Origin: Haberlea rhodopensis
Lineage: Eukaryota > Streptophyta > Magnoliopsida > Lamiales > Gesneriaceae
Reading direction: 5' to 3'
Assembly: GCA_907163345.1 (NCBI GenBank)
Contig: CAJQUN010000043.1
Coordinates: forward strand, 4,949,001 to 5,013,000
Length of the DNA: 64,000 bases
Shown here: positions 10,285-21,465 of the stretch, one piece after another
How the letters are laid out: each line of letters opens with the position of its first letter
How positions within the stretch are numbered: position 1 is the first letter of the stretch
Position numbers and translations under genes: made by a program
The notes under the pieces: model-generated
The model's input: the letters and a program-made list of their open reading frames with translations, nothing else
Told to the model about the DNA's origin: nothing
Database searches by the model: none

Positions 10285-12718
10285 TGTGATGACCAGGGAT
10301 TATAGATGTTAATCCCGTAGTGTTAATAATCCCTAAAGTGGTTTTACGTGGCGATTTGGAGTTTAATCGAGGTGTTGGGCCTTCTGGGCTCGTTTATTTG
10401 GGTAGTTGGGATCGTTGGATCCAGAGGTTGAGATTGTATTCTCATTTGGGTGAAAAACCTAAGAGTTGGGTTTTTGATGTATCTCGGGATCTCGGGTGCT
10501 TGTGTGAGCACCGGTAGGGTGTTTTGGAGTTAGAGAGAGAGTTTTTGAAAACAGATGATTTTTAATGAATCATAATGTATTTGTGGGGCTATTAGTTTTT
10601 TGGGGTATTTTTGCTATAAATACCAAATGAACCCGAGATTTTAAAATTAAAAATCATTTCAGCCCCAATTTTTCCTCCCTCTCTCCCGCGGCACCCATTT
10701 CCGTCTGGACCAGCACCCGCGGCTTCAGTCCGTGCGCCCGCCGCCGTCCGGCCCCCGTTCGGCGCGTGCGACCTCTCACCGGCTTCGTCTCGTCGAGGCG
10801 CAGCTATCCCCTCCGTCAATTCGAAGTTTCGTCGCGTTTTGAAGTCGGATTTTGGCTGAATGCGTCGATCCCCAAAAGCTAGGGTTCATCGATTTCGAAC
10901 GTTTTACTTCCGATTTTCGATTGGGTAACCTCCTTACCCCTTTTTCGTCATTTTCGTGTATTTCCCTGCTATTATTGTGTTCGAATTTAAAGAATTATAA
11001 GGGTTCGAATTTAAGGGCTTGTTTGGTTTCAAATTTAAGGGTTTTGAGTTCGAAAATTGGGGGTTTTTGGCAAGGGGTGTTGATTCTTGCTTTGATGGTT
11101 TAATTCACATTTTAGATGAATTATGGTGTTTAATTTGGGTTCGATTTGTGAGATAAGGGTTCGAAAATTTGTAGGGTATCCTTGAACAATTTTCGTTGTT
11201 GTCTCATTCGTTCCCCTCCCTGTATGTACCCTGCCCCGGGTCTTTTAAAAGGTTAATTGTCGTGTGTTGACAATATTTTGAGGGTTATGGGTGTGCTTGA
11301 GCATGGGTTGCATGTTCGTAAATAATTGTGAATTATTTATCGTGTTAGCACATCGTTCCTCGGGGCATGGAACTCGAGCAAGGTTTGGCTCGGACTTCGA
11401 GGATTTAAGGTACGTTTAGCGTACGAGCATAGTTTAAATGATGTTTTACAAGTATGATGCATGATTTAAAATACATGAAATGTTTTACTATGATGGTACC
11501 GGGACTTGGTTACGTTATGTTGATTCACATGGGGAAATGCTTGGTGCCGCTATGAAGCGAGCAATATGATGGGGTGTGGTTGCTACGGAGCGAACACCGA
11601 TAGTATGACGCTACTTTGAAGTAAGAAATGAAAATGTGGTATTTGATTAGATATCTAGGATGTCTGTATTTTATTCCCTATTGGTAATGAATAGGAACAG
11701 AGACGTAGTTAATCAGAGAAGTGATTAACTAGTATCGGAAATCTCAAATGATATCTAGAATTATGATAATTGCTAGATAAAGAAAGGTGTTATGAAATGT
11801 TGTTAAATTGAAACGGGCTAGGGTTAACCAATATGATGATTAACTGCATATTCAGGATTTGATGATTTATCTGTTTTGAGAACAGGGTTATTACAGGGGT
11901 ACGCTATGATGAGGATGATACCATCCAGGAAGTATCACATATGTTCCACAATATTTACATTTTCGTAAATTATGTATTATGTCATTATGATTATGAAATT
12001 GTGGAATTGGTATGCTCACCCCGTTGGGGGCTGTCTCTGTTGGGGCAGGTAAACAGGTACATTGATGGCTTTGGAAATGAGCTCGAGCGGTTGATTGGAT
12101 GTACTCCCAGGATCGTGGTACCAGGGCTTGATGGAGCACGGTATCGTATAGAGTACTTATATACCCCTGAGGATTATATACATATTCATGATGCTCGCAT
12201 GTGAGCACGATTATACTTGTATATGGGTTGTATATAAAGGCATGAGCCTTTCTCTCTTTCATTCTATGTTGCATACAATTAGAGGTAGAATTGCTAAATG
12301 ATATGAGAGTCATTGGTGTATTGTGGGTGTTGAAACCCACTTTTGTTGTCATATGTGTGGTGTCTTCCCTGGCTGGGAATTTACTTGATATTGCTGTATT
12401 CTGATGAGTATTATGTTTTTCCCTGGCCGGGAATTATGTTATGTGTTGTGCTCTTATTTCGGGATGGCTCTATTTATGGGGAGACTCTGCCCAAATTTTT
12501 ATAAAAGTCTACCATGTAAAAAGTGGTGTACTGGGCGAACTCTATGAGTTTATCGTTGTTAGGATGATGAACTTATAACATTGTATGTTAAAGAAATTTT
12601 GTAATTGCCATTCAATGGTAAAGTATCATCTGAGTTTCCCGAATGATTTTATTGAAAGCATGTGCCACACATAATGATTAATACACTAATCAAGGGTTAA
12701 GTATATGGGGTCCTTACA
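10285..12718 (+). repeat. LARD1 3' LTR (2434 bp)
   Basis: It starts TGTGATGACC and ends TCCTTACA, then the GATGC duplication (12719-12723). By eye it is nearly identical to the 5' LTR, apart from a small number of substitutions and a short indel near 10740-10765. Confidence 0.95.
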
Positions 12719-13437
12719 GATGCTCCATGGCAGGATTCAGTGCCGCTGGTAGAGTTATCCTATAACAACAGTTATCAAGCGAGCATTCAAATGGCCCCTT
12801 TTGAAGCTCTGTATGGACGACGATGTAGATCACCGCTGTATTGGGAGGACTTGACTAGCAAAGCGGTCGGAGGACCGGATATGATCAGGGATATGGAAGG
12901 TAAGATTAAGATGATACGCCAAAAGATGAAAGCGGCACAAGATAGGCAAGCGGCCTATGCCAATAAGCGGCGACGACCACTAGAATTCCAGTTAGGAGAC
13001 AGGGTCTTCTTAAAGATCTCGCCCTTCAGGGGTGTGGTTCGTTTTGTGATGCGGGGAAAGTTATCTCCGAGGTATGTTGGGCCATATGAAGTTTTACAGC
13101 GTATCGGTACATTAGTTATCGTTTGGCTCTACCACCATCTTTATCTGGCATACACGATGTTTTCCATGTCTCTATGTTAAGGAAGTATGAGCCAGACCCG
13201 TCTCATGTATTACAGCCTACTGAAGTACAGTTAGACTCAGATGTGTCCTACGTTGAACGACCAATCAGAATTCTGGACCGAGAGGATCGCAGACTACGAA
13301 GTAAAGTTATACCGATGGTCAAAGTTCAGTGGGATCGTCGGGGTGTCGAGGAGGCTACGTGGGAGACGGAACGGCATATGGTGCAGCACTATCCGGAACT
13401 ATTCTCTGGTATGTTTTTATGTTTAGTTTCGATATGA
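12719..13437 (+). pseudogene. Chromovirus A1 integrase C-terminus and chromodomain-like end
   Basis: Continuation of A1 pol after LARD1. It covers the end of the integrase core (ELSYNNSYQASIQMAPFEALYGRRCRSP, abridged), the GPY/F-like block (RYVGPYEVLQRIGTL) and the C-terminal block with PIRILDREDR, VKVQWDR and EEATWETE that corresponds to the chromodomain-like tail of Tekay/Del chromoviruses. That tail is thought to guide integration to heterochromatin. A one-base frameshift near 13110 splits it into 12740-13180 and 13123-13437. The stop after 13434 lies about 50 bases before the 3' LTR. Confidence 0.92.
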
Positions 13438-13451
13438 TGATGCATGTGGAT

Positions 13452-13482
13452 TTCGAGGACGAAATCTGATAAGTAGGGGAGT
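13452..13482 (+). other. Hairpin and polypurine tract before A1 3' LTR
   Basis: TTTCGAGGACGAAAT, an inverted repeat with an AGGA loop, is followed by AAGTAGGGGAG just before the LTR. The same arrangement precedes every chromovirus and LARD 3' LTR here. Confidence 0.8.
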
Positions 13483-13682
13483 AATGTAATACCCCCGAAA
13501 TGTGATATGATTATGTTCTACGATGATAAATTATGATGTGTTTAAGGGTTGTGGTGTATTTAAATTGGGGGCCACGATTTATGTTATGATGATATGTTGT
13601 GGGGAACATGTTGGGTGTTTTAAGGGATGTATTAATTAAATGAAGTTAGAAAATATCGAGTGAGGATATTTTAATACATCGT

Positions 13683-13690
13683 ACTATATA
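13683..13690 (+). promoter_or_regulatory. TATA-like core promoter of A1 LTR
   Basis: TATATA lies within a block (ACATCGTA...ATACCGGGACAC) that is conserved with the C LTR at 24430-24455 and the A2 LTR near 61922. It sits upstream of a C-rich leader. Confidence 0.5.
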
Positions 13691-14394
13691 CCGGGACACA
13701 ATTAAACACCTCAGGCACCCCAACCACACCACCCCCCCACCCTACTCGGCCACCTCCCCTTTTTCCCACTTGTCAAAGCCCATACCCCCCACTTGGTCAT
13801 GCCCATGCTTCCAATCACTTTTGCAGCCAAATCATTCCCTTCTCCTTCCCTTGCTCCCCCCATTTTCGTTCCAGCTTAGCAGCTGTAAGGCAAGGAAAAA
13901 GCTTGGTAAGAAGGTGTTCAAATCCTTGCAAAAAGAGGAGCAAAAAGAGAGGGGTAAGTGATACCCTGTTTTTCTGGGTTTGTGTTTGAGCTTGGGTTTG
14001 GTGGGTTGTTTTTAATGCATGCTAAGTTTAGGTTTGGATGAAACCTTGGTATGGGTGCTTACATGAAAGTATTATGTAACTATTAGCATGTTTGCTCGAG
14101 CATATTACATGTTTTATATGGTAGATTTCTAGTTATGAAACTATGTGCTCGAAAATCTGGGCAAAGAAGAACATACTCTGTTTTCTGCAAAGTTGGTTGA
14201 GGATGAAGATTATGATGATGTTATGATGCATGTTAGCTTAGGTTTTGTTAAACCTTTGATTTTAGAGCTCACATGGATATTTTATGAAGTTCTTCACATG
14301 TTTGTTTCAGAATGAAAGATGTGTTATGAAGTAGAAAAGATGGTATGAAAAGAGGTGCTCAAAAGTCTGGAGAAAATCCCGATTTTTCAGAGCT

Positions 14395-14625
14395 CTCGAT
14401 CGATCGAGATTTGGTCCCGATCGATCGAGCGAGACAGAAGGTCTAATGCATGTTTTCAAAATTTTGGTGCCGATCGATCGAAGGATTTCTCGATCGATCG
14501 GTGAGGCTCCTCGATCGATCGGTAAAATGTTTCGATCGATCGAGAGAGACAGAATGCTAAGGCACTATTTGTGCACAGTGTCTCGATCGATCGAGACCTT
14601 GGGCCGATCGATCGAGAGAAGCAGA
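14395..14625 (+). repeat. CGATCGATCG palindrome cluster in A1 LTR
   Basis: Eight copies of CGATCGATCG occur, often in pairs about 20 bases apart and closed by GAGACAGAA, GAGAGACAGAA or similar. Related clusters occur in LTRs of B, C and A2 and in the Athila relic. Open frames here read DRSIDRS-like peptides and are not genes. Confidence 0.9.
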
Positions 14626-14985
14626 AAGTTGAAAAATATAATGATGTTTTATTTTGTTAAGTTTATGATGTGAGATGGTTTTGAGGCATCTAATATGGTA
14701 TTATGTGGTCTTGTAGAACCATCCCAGGTACCGGCACCATCAAGGAGATAAAGTCTGTTGACTCCTCCTCCTTTTGAAAAGGTACGTAAGAGGCGTACGG
14801 GCATCGGACGGTAACACACATCTTTATACTACAACTATGCTTTTATTGCATGAGTATTCACGATGAAATGACGATGTTTATACGATGTTTACACGATGAT
14901 GTTTATACGATGTTTATACGATGAAGCTCATACGATGTTTATTGCTTATACGATGCTTATATGATGACATTTATACGATGTAATT

Positions 14986-15195
14986 GTGGTAAGATGCCAC
15001 GGGGTAAGATGCCCCACATGGTAAGAGGCCATGCGATGTATTGTGGTAAGATGCCACGGGTAAGATGCCCCACATGGTAAGAGGCCATGCGATGTATTGT
15101 GGTAAGATGCCACGGGGTAAGATGCCCCATATGGTAAGAGGCCATACGATGATATTGTGGTAAGATGCCACGGGGGTAAGACGCCCCATATGCAT
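14986..15195 (+). repeat. Hairpin tandem array in A1 LTR
   Basis: Four units of about 55 bp. Each contains consecutive inverted repeats GTGG/CCAC, GGGG/CCCC and ATGG/CCAT with TAAGATG or TAAGAGG loops. The stems differ by paired changes, as expected if base pairing matters. Confidence 0.85.
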
Positions 15196-15612
15196 GATTA
15201 TAAATCAGGGACAACAATAAGAAGTTAATGAGAAATCCAGCATATTTACTTAACAAATATTTCATGCATTTGCTATGATGTTTTTATGATGCTAAGTAAG
15301 ATTGTATATGCTCATGATGTGTTGTCCCTGTAGGTACACTTTTGGACGAAAGGACTAAGGGTCGGGTTGAGGCAGTGAGCTACGAGGGACACAGGAATGT
15401 ATAGGATTCAAGTTATGATTAGTATCTACTCTAGGAGTAGTGTAAATCTAAAATGACATTCTTTTAGAATGTAATGAATTATTTTTGAAGTTTTGTATTT
15501 TGGCCTGTAATCCTGTTAGCTCGTGTAACAACCAAAACCTTAAGATGTTCTTTAATGCATGATTAGTCCTTCTTATGTCTTTTAATCACTGTTAAGGTGG
15601 GAAGGCCCCACA

Positions 15613-15806
15613 TACATGATCAATTTAGTCAGCTTAAGGTCTGCTGGTAGTATCTACTGGTCCAGTTTCTTCAACCTATTTCTTTTCTAATAATCAAGCT
15701 GTAATATATCATTATGAACTGCAAACTTGATGAAATAAGTTAGCAACACAATAACAAGTTTTGTTAACATCAAAATAAAGTTTATTCGGGTTTCCAAAAC
15801 CGAACA
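15613..15806 (-). repeat. Copia-like element, fragment of 3' LTR
   Basis: It aligns with 18001-18197. On the minus strand the LTR starts TGTTCGGTTTTGG at 15806. The remaining part must lie left of the window because A1 inserted at 15612/15613. Confidence 0.8.
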
Positions 15807-16644
15807 AATCTCCCCATTTTTATGATCACAAAAATTTGAATAAAAATATGACCATTAAAGCACAATGTTGCATAACAAGAAAAACCATATTTTTTAAACA
15901 ACATATTTCTCCCCCTTTTTGTGAGAATAAAAAGGAAGACAAATAAATTTACTCCCCCTCAAGGATTGAGATTAAACTCTCCCCTTAATTTTAAAAGTTT
16001 GAAAATTAGAGCAAGTGATGGGCAAATGGGGTAAGCTAAAATAAATTTAAAAAATTGCAATGCACATTAATTTTTGAACAAAATAACCTTTGATGATGGA
16101 TGAAGCATACTTGGCAACAAATTTGAATTCTTGACAAAACTCAGCAATGTCCATTTCATCTTTCTGCTGCAGCACACTTAGTCCAACTTGAACTAATAAA
16201 CTGCTTTTCCTCGAGCAAGTTTGGGCTGCAAGACCAATACCGCTGCAATCCTCTATGAGTCTAGTTTGCAACACAAGAAACGGTTTGTCATTTGGACATC
16301 CGAACAAGAAGTTATGCTAATTTTCCCAAAGTCGCCGCAAGCTGCCAGAAAAAACTGAATGCTTCGAAAATTGTTAGAAAAATATTTCAAATTAACAATA
16401 TTAAACTTAAAAAGAGTTAGAACAGATTGAACAAAAAATTAAACAATTAAAATAGATTTTAAAATTATTTTCTTGCAAAATGAATGCAATGAAATTGATT
16501 TTATGATAAAAAATTTTCATACACCAAGTATTAGAAAATTATGCTATGAAAATAATTTCATGCTCATGAGAAAGTTTTCTTAAAAGACTTCCATCTAAAA
16601 TCGGTTAAAATGCTTTGCAAGAACAACCTGGCTCTGATACCACT
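15807..16644 (-). mobile_element. Short interior of a non-autonomous copia-like element
   Basis: On the minus strand this 838-bp stretch runs from a Met-tRNA primer site (16631-16642, next to LTR end CCTAACA) to a polypurine tract (AAAAATGGGGAGATT, 15807-15821). It has no gag, RT or integrase. An 86-codon open frame on the minus strand (16047-16307) has no motif I recognise; it might be a captured host fragment or chance. The element is non-autonomous, either a deletion derivative or a TRIM/SMART-like unit with unusually long LTRs. Copia affiliation rests only on the LTR style and is tentative. Confidence 0.65.
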
Positions 16645-18197
16645 TGTTAGGTTCGACTCCGGGGGTGGGTTGTCATTCCACACCCGAGTTCAACCAACTT
16701 GAGCTTCAATAGCTCGTGTTCTTGAAATAATTACACCGAGAGATTATATCGAGTCCGGTTACCAAACCGATAGAAAGACACTTGAAATAACCCTCTCTAT
16801 AACCGATTAAACATTTGAAAGGCATTTTAAAAGATATGCAAGAAAGTATGTAAAAACAGTTAAGTAAATAAATGTAGTAAAGTAAATAACACATGCATTT
16901 GTTTCTGGAAGTTCGAATCACAACGCTTCTACGTCTCCCCTTCTTCCATCTCATGAAAGGATACCTTAGAAGACTTTGATTTATACAACTCTTTGTACAA
17001 ACCCGATCCAGTTGGGCATTCCCCATCCAACTAGAACTCCTTGCAACTCAAATATGTATGTTCTTCAACGTCTCACATACAAAGACCCTCATTCAGTTGT
17101 GATGAATCACAAACTGTTACAATGGTATTCACTCTTCTATTTTAGCTCACAAATACAATGAATAGAGTGAATACAGGAAAAAATGACTCAATAATAAATC
17201 TGATACAACAAGGTAAGAGGTGCCAAAGGTTTGGGGAGTGCTCTTCATTTAGCAGCTTCTGTCTTTGAAGTTCCCAATTGAATCCCAAGTGGGTTTGCTT
17301 TGGAAGGCTTGGATTGATCTTCAAACAGCTGTTATTGAGCTTCCAAATCATTTATATATAGCCCCAAGTAATGATATATATACGTTAGATACAAGAATAT
17401 AACCGTTGGGACAATTCTGGTAAGCTTTCAAACATTGCAACAGTCATATTCTGCTTCTGAGCTATTTTTGGAAGTCTGCTGCTCGAGGTCCACTGGTCGA
17501 GTCCACTGACCTCTACTGGTTCGAAGTCCGCTGACCTCTACTGGTTCAAAGTACGCTGGCCTAAGTTCTGCTTGTATAAGGTCAGCTGGCCTCTACTAAT
17601 TCTAAGTCCGCTGGAGTCTATTGGTGCGAAGTTCACTGGTCGACGTCTGCTGGTTGATAGAACTCTACTGCTCGAAGTCCGCTTGTCGACGTCTAATGCT
17701 CAAGGTCTACTGGTTGATGTCTACTGGTTGGTCAAACTCTACTGCTCAAAGTCCGCTTGTCGACATCTAATGCTCAAGGTCTACTGGTCGACGTCTATTG
17801 GTTGGAGCTTCGAGGTTTGCTGGTCGAAGGTCTACTGGGTCTTGGTTCTGTAGTAGGTTGAGTTACTTGTAGTGTCTACTGGTTGGAGCTTCAAGGTCTT
17901 CTGGTCCAAGGTATACTGCTCCCCTGCTGGTAGTCCGGTAGATGATCAATTTAATTAGCACCGCTCAAGGTCTAGTGATAGTCCTGTAGATGATCCGGTA
18001 CATGATCAATTTAGTCAGCAGCGTTCAAGGTCTGCTGGTAGTATCTACTGGTCCAGTTTCTTCAACATATTTCTTTTTTAATCATCAAGCTGTAAGATAT
18101 CATCTATGAACTGTAAACTTGATGAAATATGTTAGCAACACAATACAAGTTTTGTTAACATCAAAACAAAGATTATTCGGGTTTCCAAAACCCAATA
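16645..18197 (-). repeat. Copia-like element 5' LTR (about 1553 bp)
   Basis: On the plus strand it starts TGTTAGGTTCGACTCC beside the primer site. It ends at 18197, aligned with the start of the 3' LTR fragment, but the terminal bases read TATTG instead of TGTTC on the minus strand, a decayed end. From about 17480 to 18050 it carries imperfect 20-25 bp repeats of CTACTGGTCGAAGTCCGCTG-like text. Short open frames are not convincing genes. Confidence 0.75.
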
Positions 18198-18711
18198 GCC
18201 TCTGTTTAACATCGGTGGCCCGATCCTAGTCCTCTATCAAGGTGGATTATGCGGTGTCGCTCGATCTTTCTTCTTCTACCTCAATATCTTCTTAAGTCCT
18301 TTAAACATTGGTTTGTTTACCTTGCTCTTCTTGGAGAGGTCATCAGCAGTCTTTGTTCCTCCTCCATCGTTTGTTGATTGTTGTGGTCGATCAGGAGGGT
18401 GTGTCTTTTCAACAGTAGGATCCTGTAAGTGAGAAGAGAGAGAGTCAGCAGTATCATGAGTAGATAAGGCAGCAATAGTGTGAAAATTATTCAAAAGATT
18501 TGAGTCCATACCTCATTTGTCTTCAAGGCCATCAATAGCCTTTCCCATCTCCCACAAATCAACATTATCAAAATCAGAATCAACTTCATTATTGATATCA
18601 ATATCATAACTAGATTGTTCATGTGTTTTAATGGTTTCATAGATATTGAATCTTGCAACCTCACCATTAAACTCCATTGTTAGCATGCCGCTATTCACAT
18701 CTATCACAGAT
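18198..18711 (-). pseudogene. Athila/Tat-type protease-end relic
   Basis: Minus-strand open pieces 18513-18707 and 18276-18509. The first reads VIDVNSGMLTMEFNGE then FNIYETIK, the pattern that closes the aspartic protease domain of Athila/Tat gypsy elements (compare the known IDV..G.L.....E..FN pattern). The second is a low-similarity linker. It is decayed and separated by stops, and abuts an RT relic of a different gypsy lineage at about 18712. Confidence 0.5.
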
Positions 18712-20359
18712 TTAGTACTACCTTTACTTTATTGTGATCAACAGGTATCCTGTGAGCTTGTATAACCTATCCCAAAATAACACTCAATTCAACCAAGATT
18801 TACACTTCGATAACTTGATATACAATTTGAGCTTCACGAAGCGTCTGAATAACCATTCGTAGACGTTCTGTGTGTTCCTTCCGAATCTCGAATACACTAG
18901 TATAAATCTCGAATACACTAGTATACCACTGACGAATATGATTACAATTCTGCCCAAAAAGTTACGAAATACTTTATTCATCAAATTCATAACTCTACTG
19001 GTATAGTAGTCAGACCACACAGCATTACCAAAAATTCAAAATGTTTATATCTTGTTTGACTAATTGCCTAAAGAACATTTTTTCTTCTGACTCGAACTGA
19101 TGGTAACCAGAGTGAAAATCGTTCTTCTTATACATTGATGTTTCTTACAACTGATTAAATACTTCTCGATCTTAGGCAGTGGGTATTTATTCTTGACAGT
19201 AGCCCGGTTCAACTGCCTATAGTCAATACACATCTTTATAATACCATCTTTCTTCTTCACAAATAACACTGATGTTTCCCCAATGTGACATACTCAGATG
19301 TATTTACCCTTATCGAGGATATTCTTTAACTATTCTTCTAAATTTGTCAACTCTGTTGATGCCATTCTGTACAGTGCTTTCGATATCGAATCCATTCTTT
19401 GGCATCAACGAACAATTTAAAATCAATGTCCTTCTCCAGTGGAAAGTCTATTATTTCCTCAGGAAAATCTTGGTATGTTTCTTACCACTAGGATATCAGT
19501 CAACCGACTCTTATCAAATATCCCTCATGTTCCAAGTATCGTAACCGTAATATTTTCATAGCTGATACTATTAGTATCTTAGTTTGCTATTCGTGGCTAT
19601 AAACATTTCATTTGGAGCCACAATACAGTCAAAAATTCATTACACCCTGAAATCAACTTACAATATCTCAAAATTTATCAGAGTGTCCATGCCCTTGATA
19701 CAATCAAAATCATATCTCGTCAACACCATTAAATTCAAATTCACAATACTATCATCAAACTGTAAGGTACAGTTCACTATTCTTGTGTGGTTGGGGTTGA
19801 ATAAGAGAGAAGTGTGGATAGTAAAATCATCTCGGCTGGTGTATTTTCCAAATCATATAATCAATGCACATTTGATGCAATGTATGAAAACAATGCTTTT
19901 GACTCAATAAAACTTGTGCAGTGTGATCAAATACATGACATGTATCTGCAATCACTAGTACTGAAGCATTTCTAACAGTATTTCAAGGTATACTCTCTGG
20001 TTTACAGGTAACTAACTGCTGCTAGAAATGAGTGTCGAAAAGAATAACCACTATGAAATCTACCCCTAGCTCAAAGTATTTGTTGTTATGGCTACATCTG
20101 TTCCTGAGCACGTAATGAACATGCAATGATTGGCCACAATCAATATCAGTTCCTCTTATTCTTTCACATGGATCAGTAGATATTTACATCCACAGTGACC
20201 TTGAAAAGATCTGATATTCTACAATATCTTACTACCTCTAGAATTACTAGAGCTGGATGAACTGGGATAATTCAAATGATAGTCACTTCATTAACATTTA
20301 ATCCAGTTCTAGCTCATCGGTGTCCTTCAGTCGATTTCTAATCTCTTCACTAGTGAATA
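18712..20359 (-). pseudogene. Decayed chromovirus gag-protease-RT relic
   Basis: Minus-strand remnants, reading from 20359 down: gag tail with a broken zinc-finger region (about 20050-20230), a protease-like DCIKGMD piece near 19695, the linker DFPEEIIDFP near 19460, RT LFVKKKDG and CIDYRQLNRATVKNKYPLP (19269-19060), then ILVYS and LSKCKSWL (19020-18784). Many stops and frameshifts are present, including a duplicated ILVYS segment. Much more decayed than A, B and C, so it is an older insertion. Element B split it at 20359; a short gag piece continues at 38671. Confidence 0.75.
20355..20359. repeat. Target site duplication of element B, left copy (GAATA)
   Basis: GAATA precedes TGTAAGGACC and recurs at 38666-38670 after GATATCACA. 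Confidence 0.93.
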
Positions 20360-20869
20360 TGTAAGGACCCTGGTTCCTTAAATGCGGATTAAAGGCATAA
20401 TTAAAATTTTCATACATAAACGGAGTATAAAAGTTGTGTTGGTGCCTTGAGCTATTAGATTACAGTGCCAAAATAAAGTTCCAAGATGGATTAATTACAT
20501 TCCCAACCAATGAATGTTAATCCTATAGCTTTACACTACTCCTAGAGTAGATACTATACAAAAGAATGTGCCTGCTACCAAGAGCACTCCTCACTCGCTC
20601 ACCGCACCAACTCGCCTTAGCCCGTCCGCCCAAAAGTACCTACAGGAACAACCCCAAAACCATGAGCATGTACAAAATCATATTCACAATAATATGATAG
20701 CAATTCAAATGCATAAATCGTAAATGCGATTCACTTCCTGTATGTAACACATTTAAAAGCTCCCTTTGGTTGTCCCTGTACCACATTATAACCAATAGAT
20801 TATATTACCAATAATGTATGTCATGACATGCACCGATTTCCATATATACCGTGTTCAATTCCCGAGTCT

Positions 20870-21085
20870 TATTATATCAGTGGCATAATACCCCTCGCGT
20901 TAACATGATAGCGAAAATACCCCTCGCTTAGACAATACCAGCGGCACTAATATCCCTCGCTATAAATATGACAGCGGTCGTGTTCTTCGCTTCATATTAG
21001 CGGCAAATATTCTCTCATCGCTACGGTATGACAGCGGCAAGTATTCACATCGCTACGCCACTGGCGGCAAGTATTCTTCATCACT
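20870..21085 (-). repeat. Hairpin-rich segment in B 3' LTR
   Basis: On the minus strand successive AGCGA...CCGCT inverted repeats with loops of about 10-16 bases occur at least four times. The other B LTR has the matching region at 37100-37315. Confidence 0.7.
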
Positions 21086-21465
21086 GGAATATAAATCCCG
21101 ACTCACAATCACGTGCAACAATGCATCCAATATACACATGCAACCCAAAATGCATGACCAAACCGTGTATGCAATCCATGATGCATAAACAAGACCACAT
21201 ATGCAACCACAATGCATAATCAATTCCATGTGTGCTACCATAGTGCATAACCAATTCAAAGCGTAATAAATACATTTTACCGGCCGATACCCGTACGTCT
21301 CACTACGTACCTTAGTTCCAAAAGTAGAGATATCGTGGATTTTATCTCCTTTGTTGCGTGGCCACCTGAGATGGTTCTACATAATTATACAAACCAATAT
21401 TAGAAGTCAAATCATGAACCAACACCAAAAATCCCACAGAACAACCAAAATACACCATTCTGGCA

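Larger units (their letters stand above)
3559..12718 (+). mobile_element. LARD1: non-autonomous LTR retrotransposon without gag-pol
   Basis: Complete element: 5' LTR 3559-5982, Met-tRNA primer site, internal region 5983-10284, polypurine tract and 3' LTR 10285-12718, flanked by GATGC. The 4.3 kb interior has no recognisable gag, protease, RT or integrase in any frame; its longest open frame (7446-7847) lies mostly in repeats. Long LTRs, a long non-coding interior and intact cis-signals fit the class called LARD (large retrotransposon derivative). The leader, the hairpin before the polypurine tract and the LTR ends resemble the Tekay-type chromoviruses here, so a related chromovirus is the likely helper (inference). 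The LTRs differ by a small number of substitutions and short indels, so insertion was fairly recent. LARD2 (47664-56700) is a diverged member of the same group. Confidence 0.93.
13485..15612 (+). repeat. Chromovirus A1 3' LTR (2128 bp)
   Basis: It begins TGTAATACCCCCGAAATG and ends GGCCCCACA, and matches the A2 LTR at 61728-63770. A TATATA box lies at 13685-13690. The LTR contains eight CGATCGATCG palindromes (14396-14615), a GTACG stem-loop near 14781, and the hairpin array 14986-15195. The flank after 15612 (TACATGATC) matches uninterrupted copia-like LTR at 18001, so A1 inserted into that LTR. Confidence 0.93.

Noticed and set aside
16047..16307. Host gene captured by the short copia-like element
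   Set aside because: 86 codons without a motif I can name; kept only as a possibility inside the element entry.
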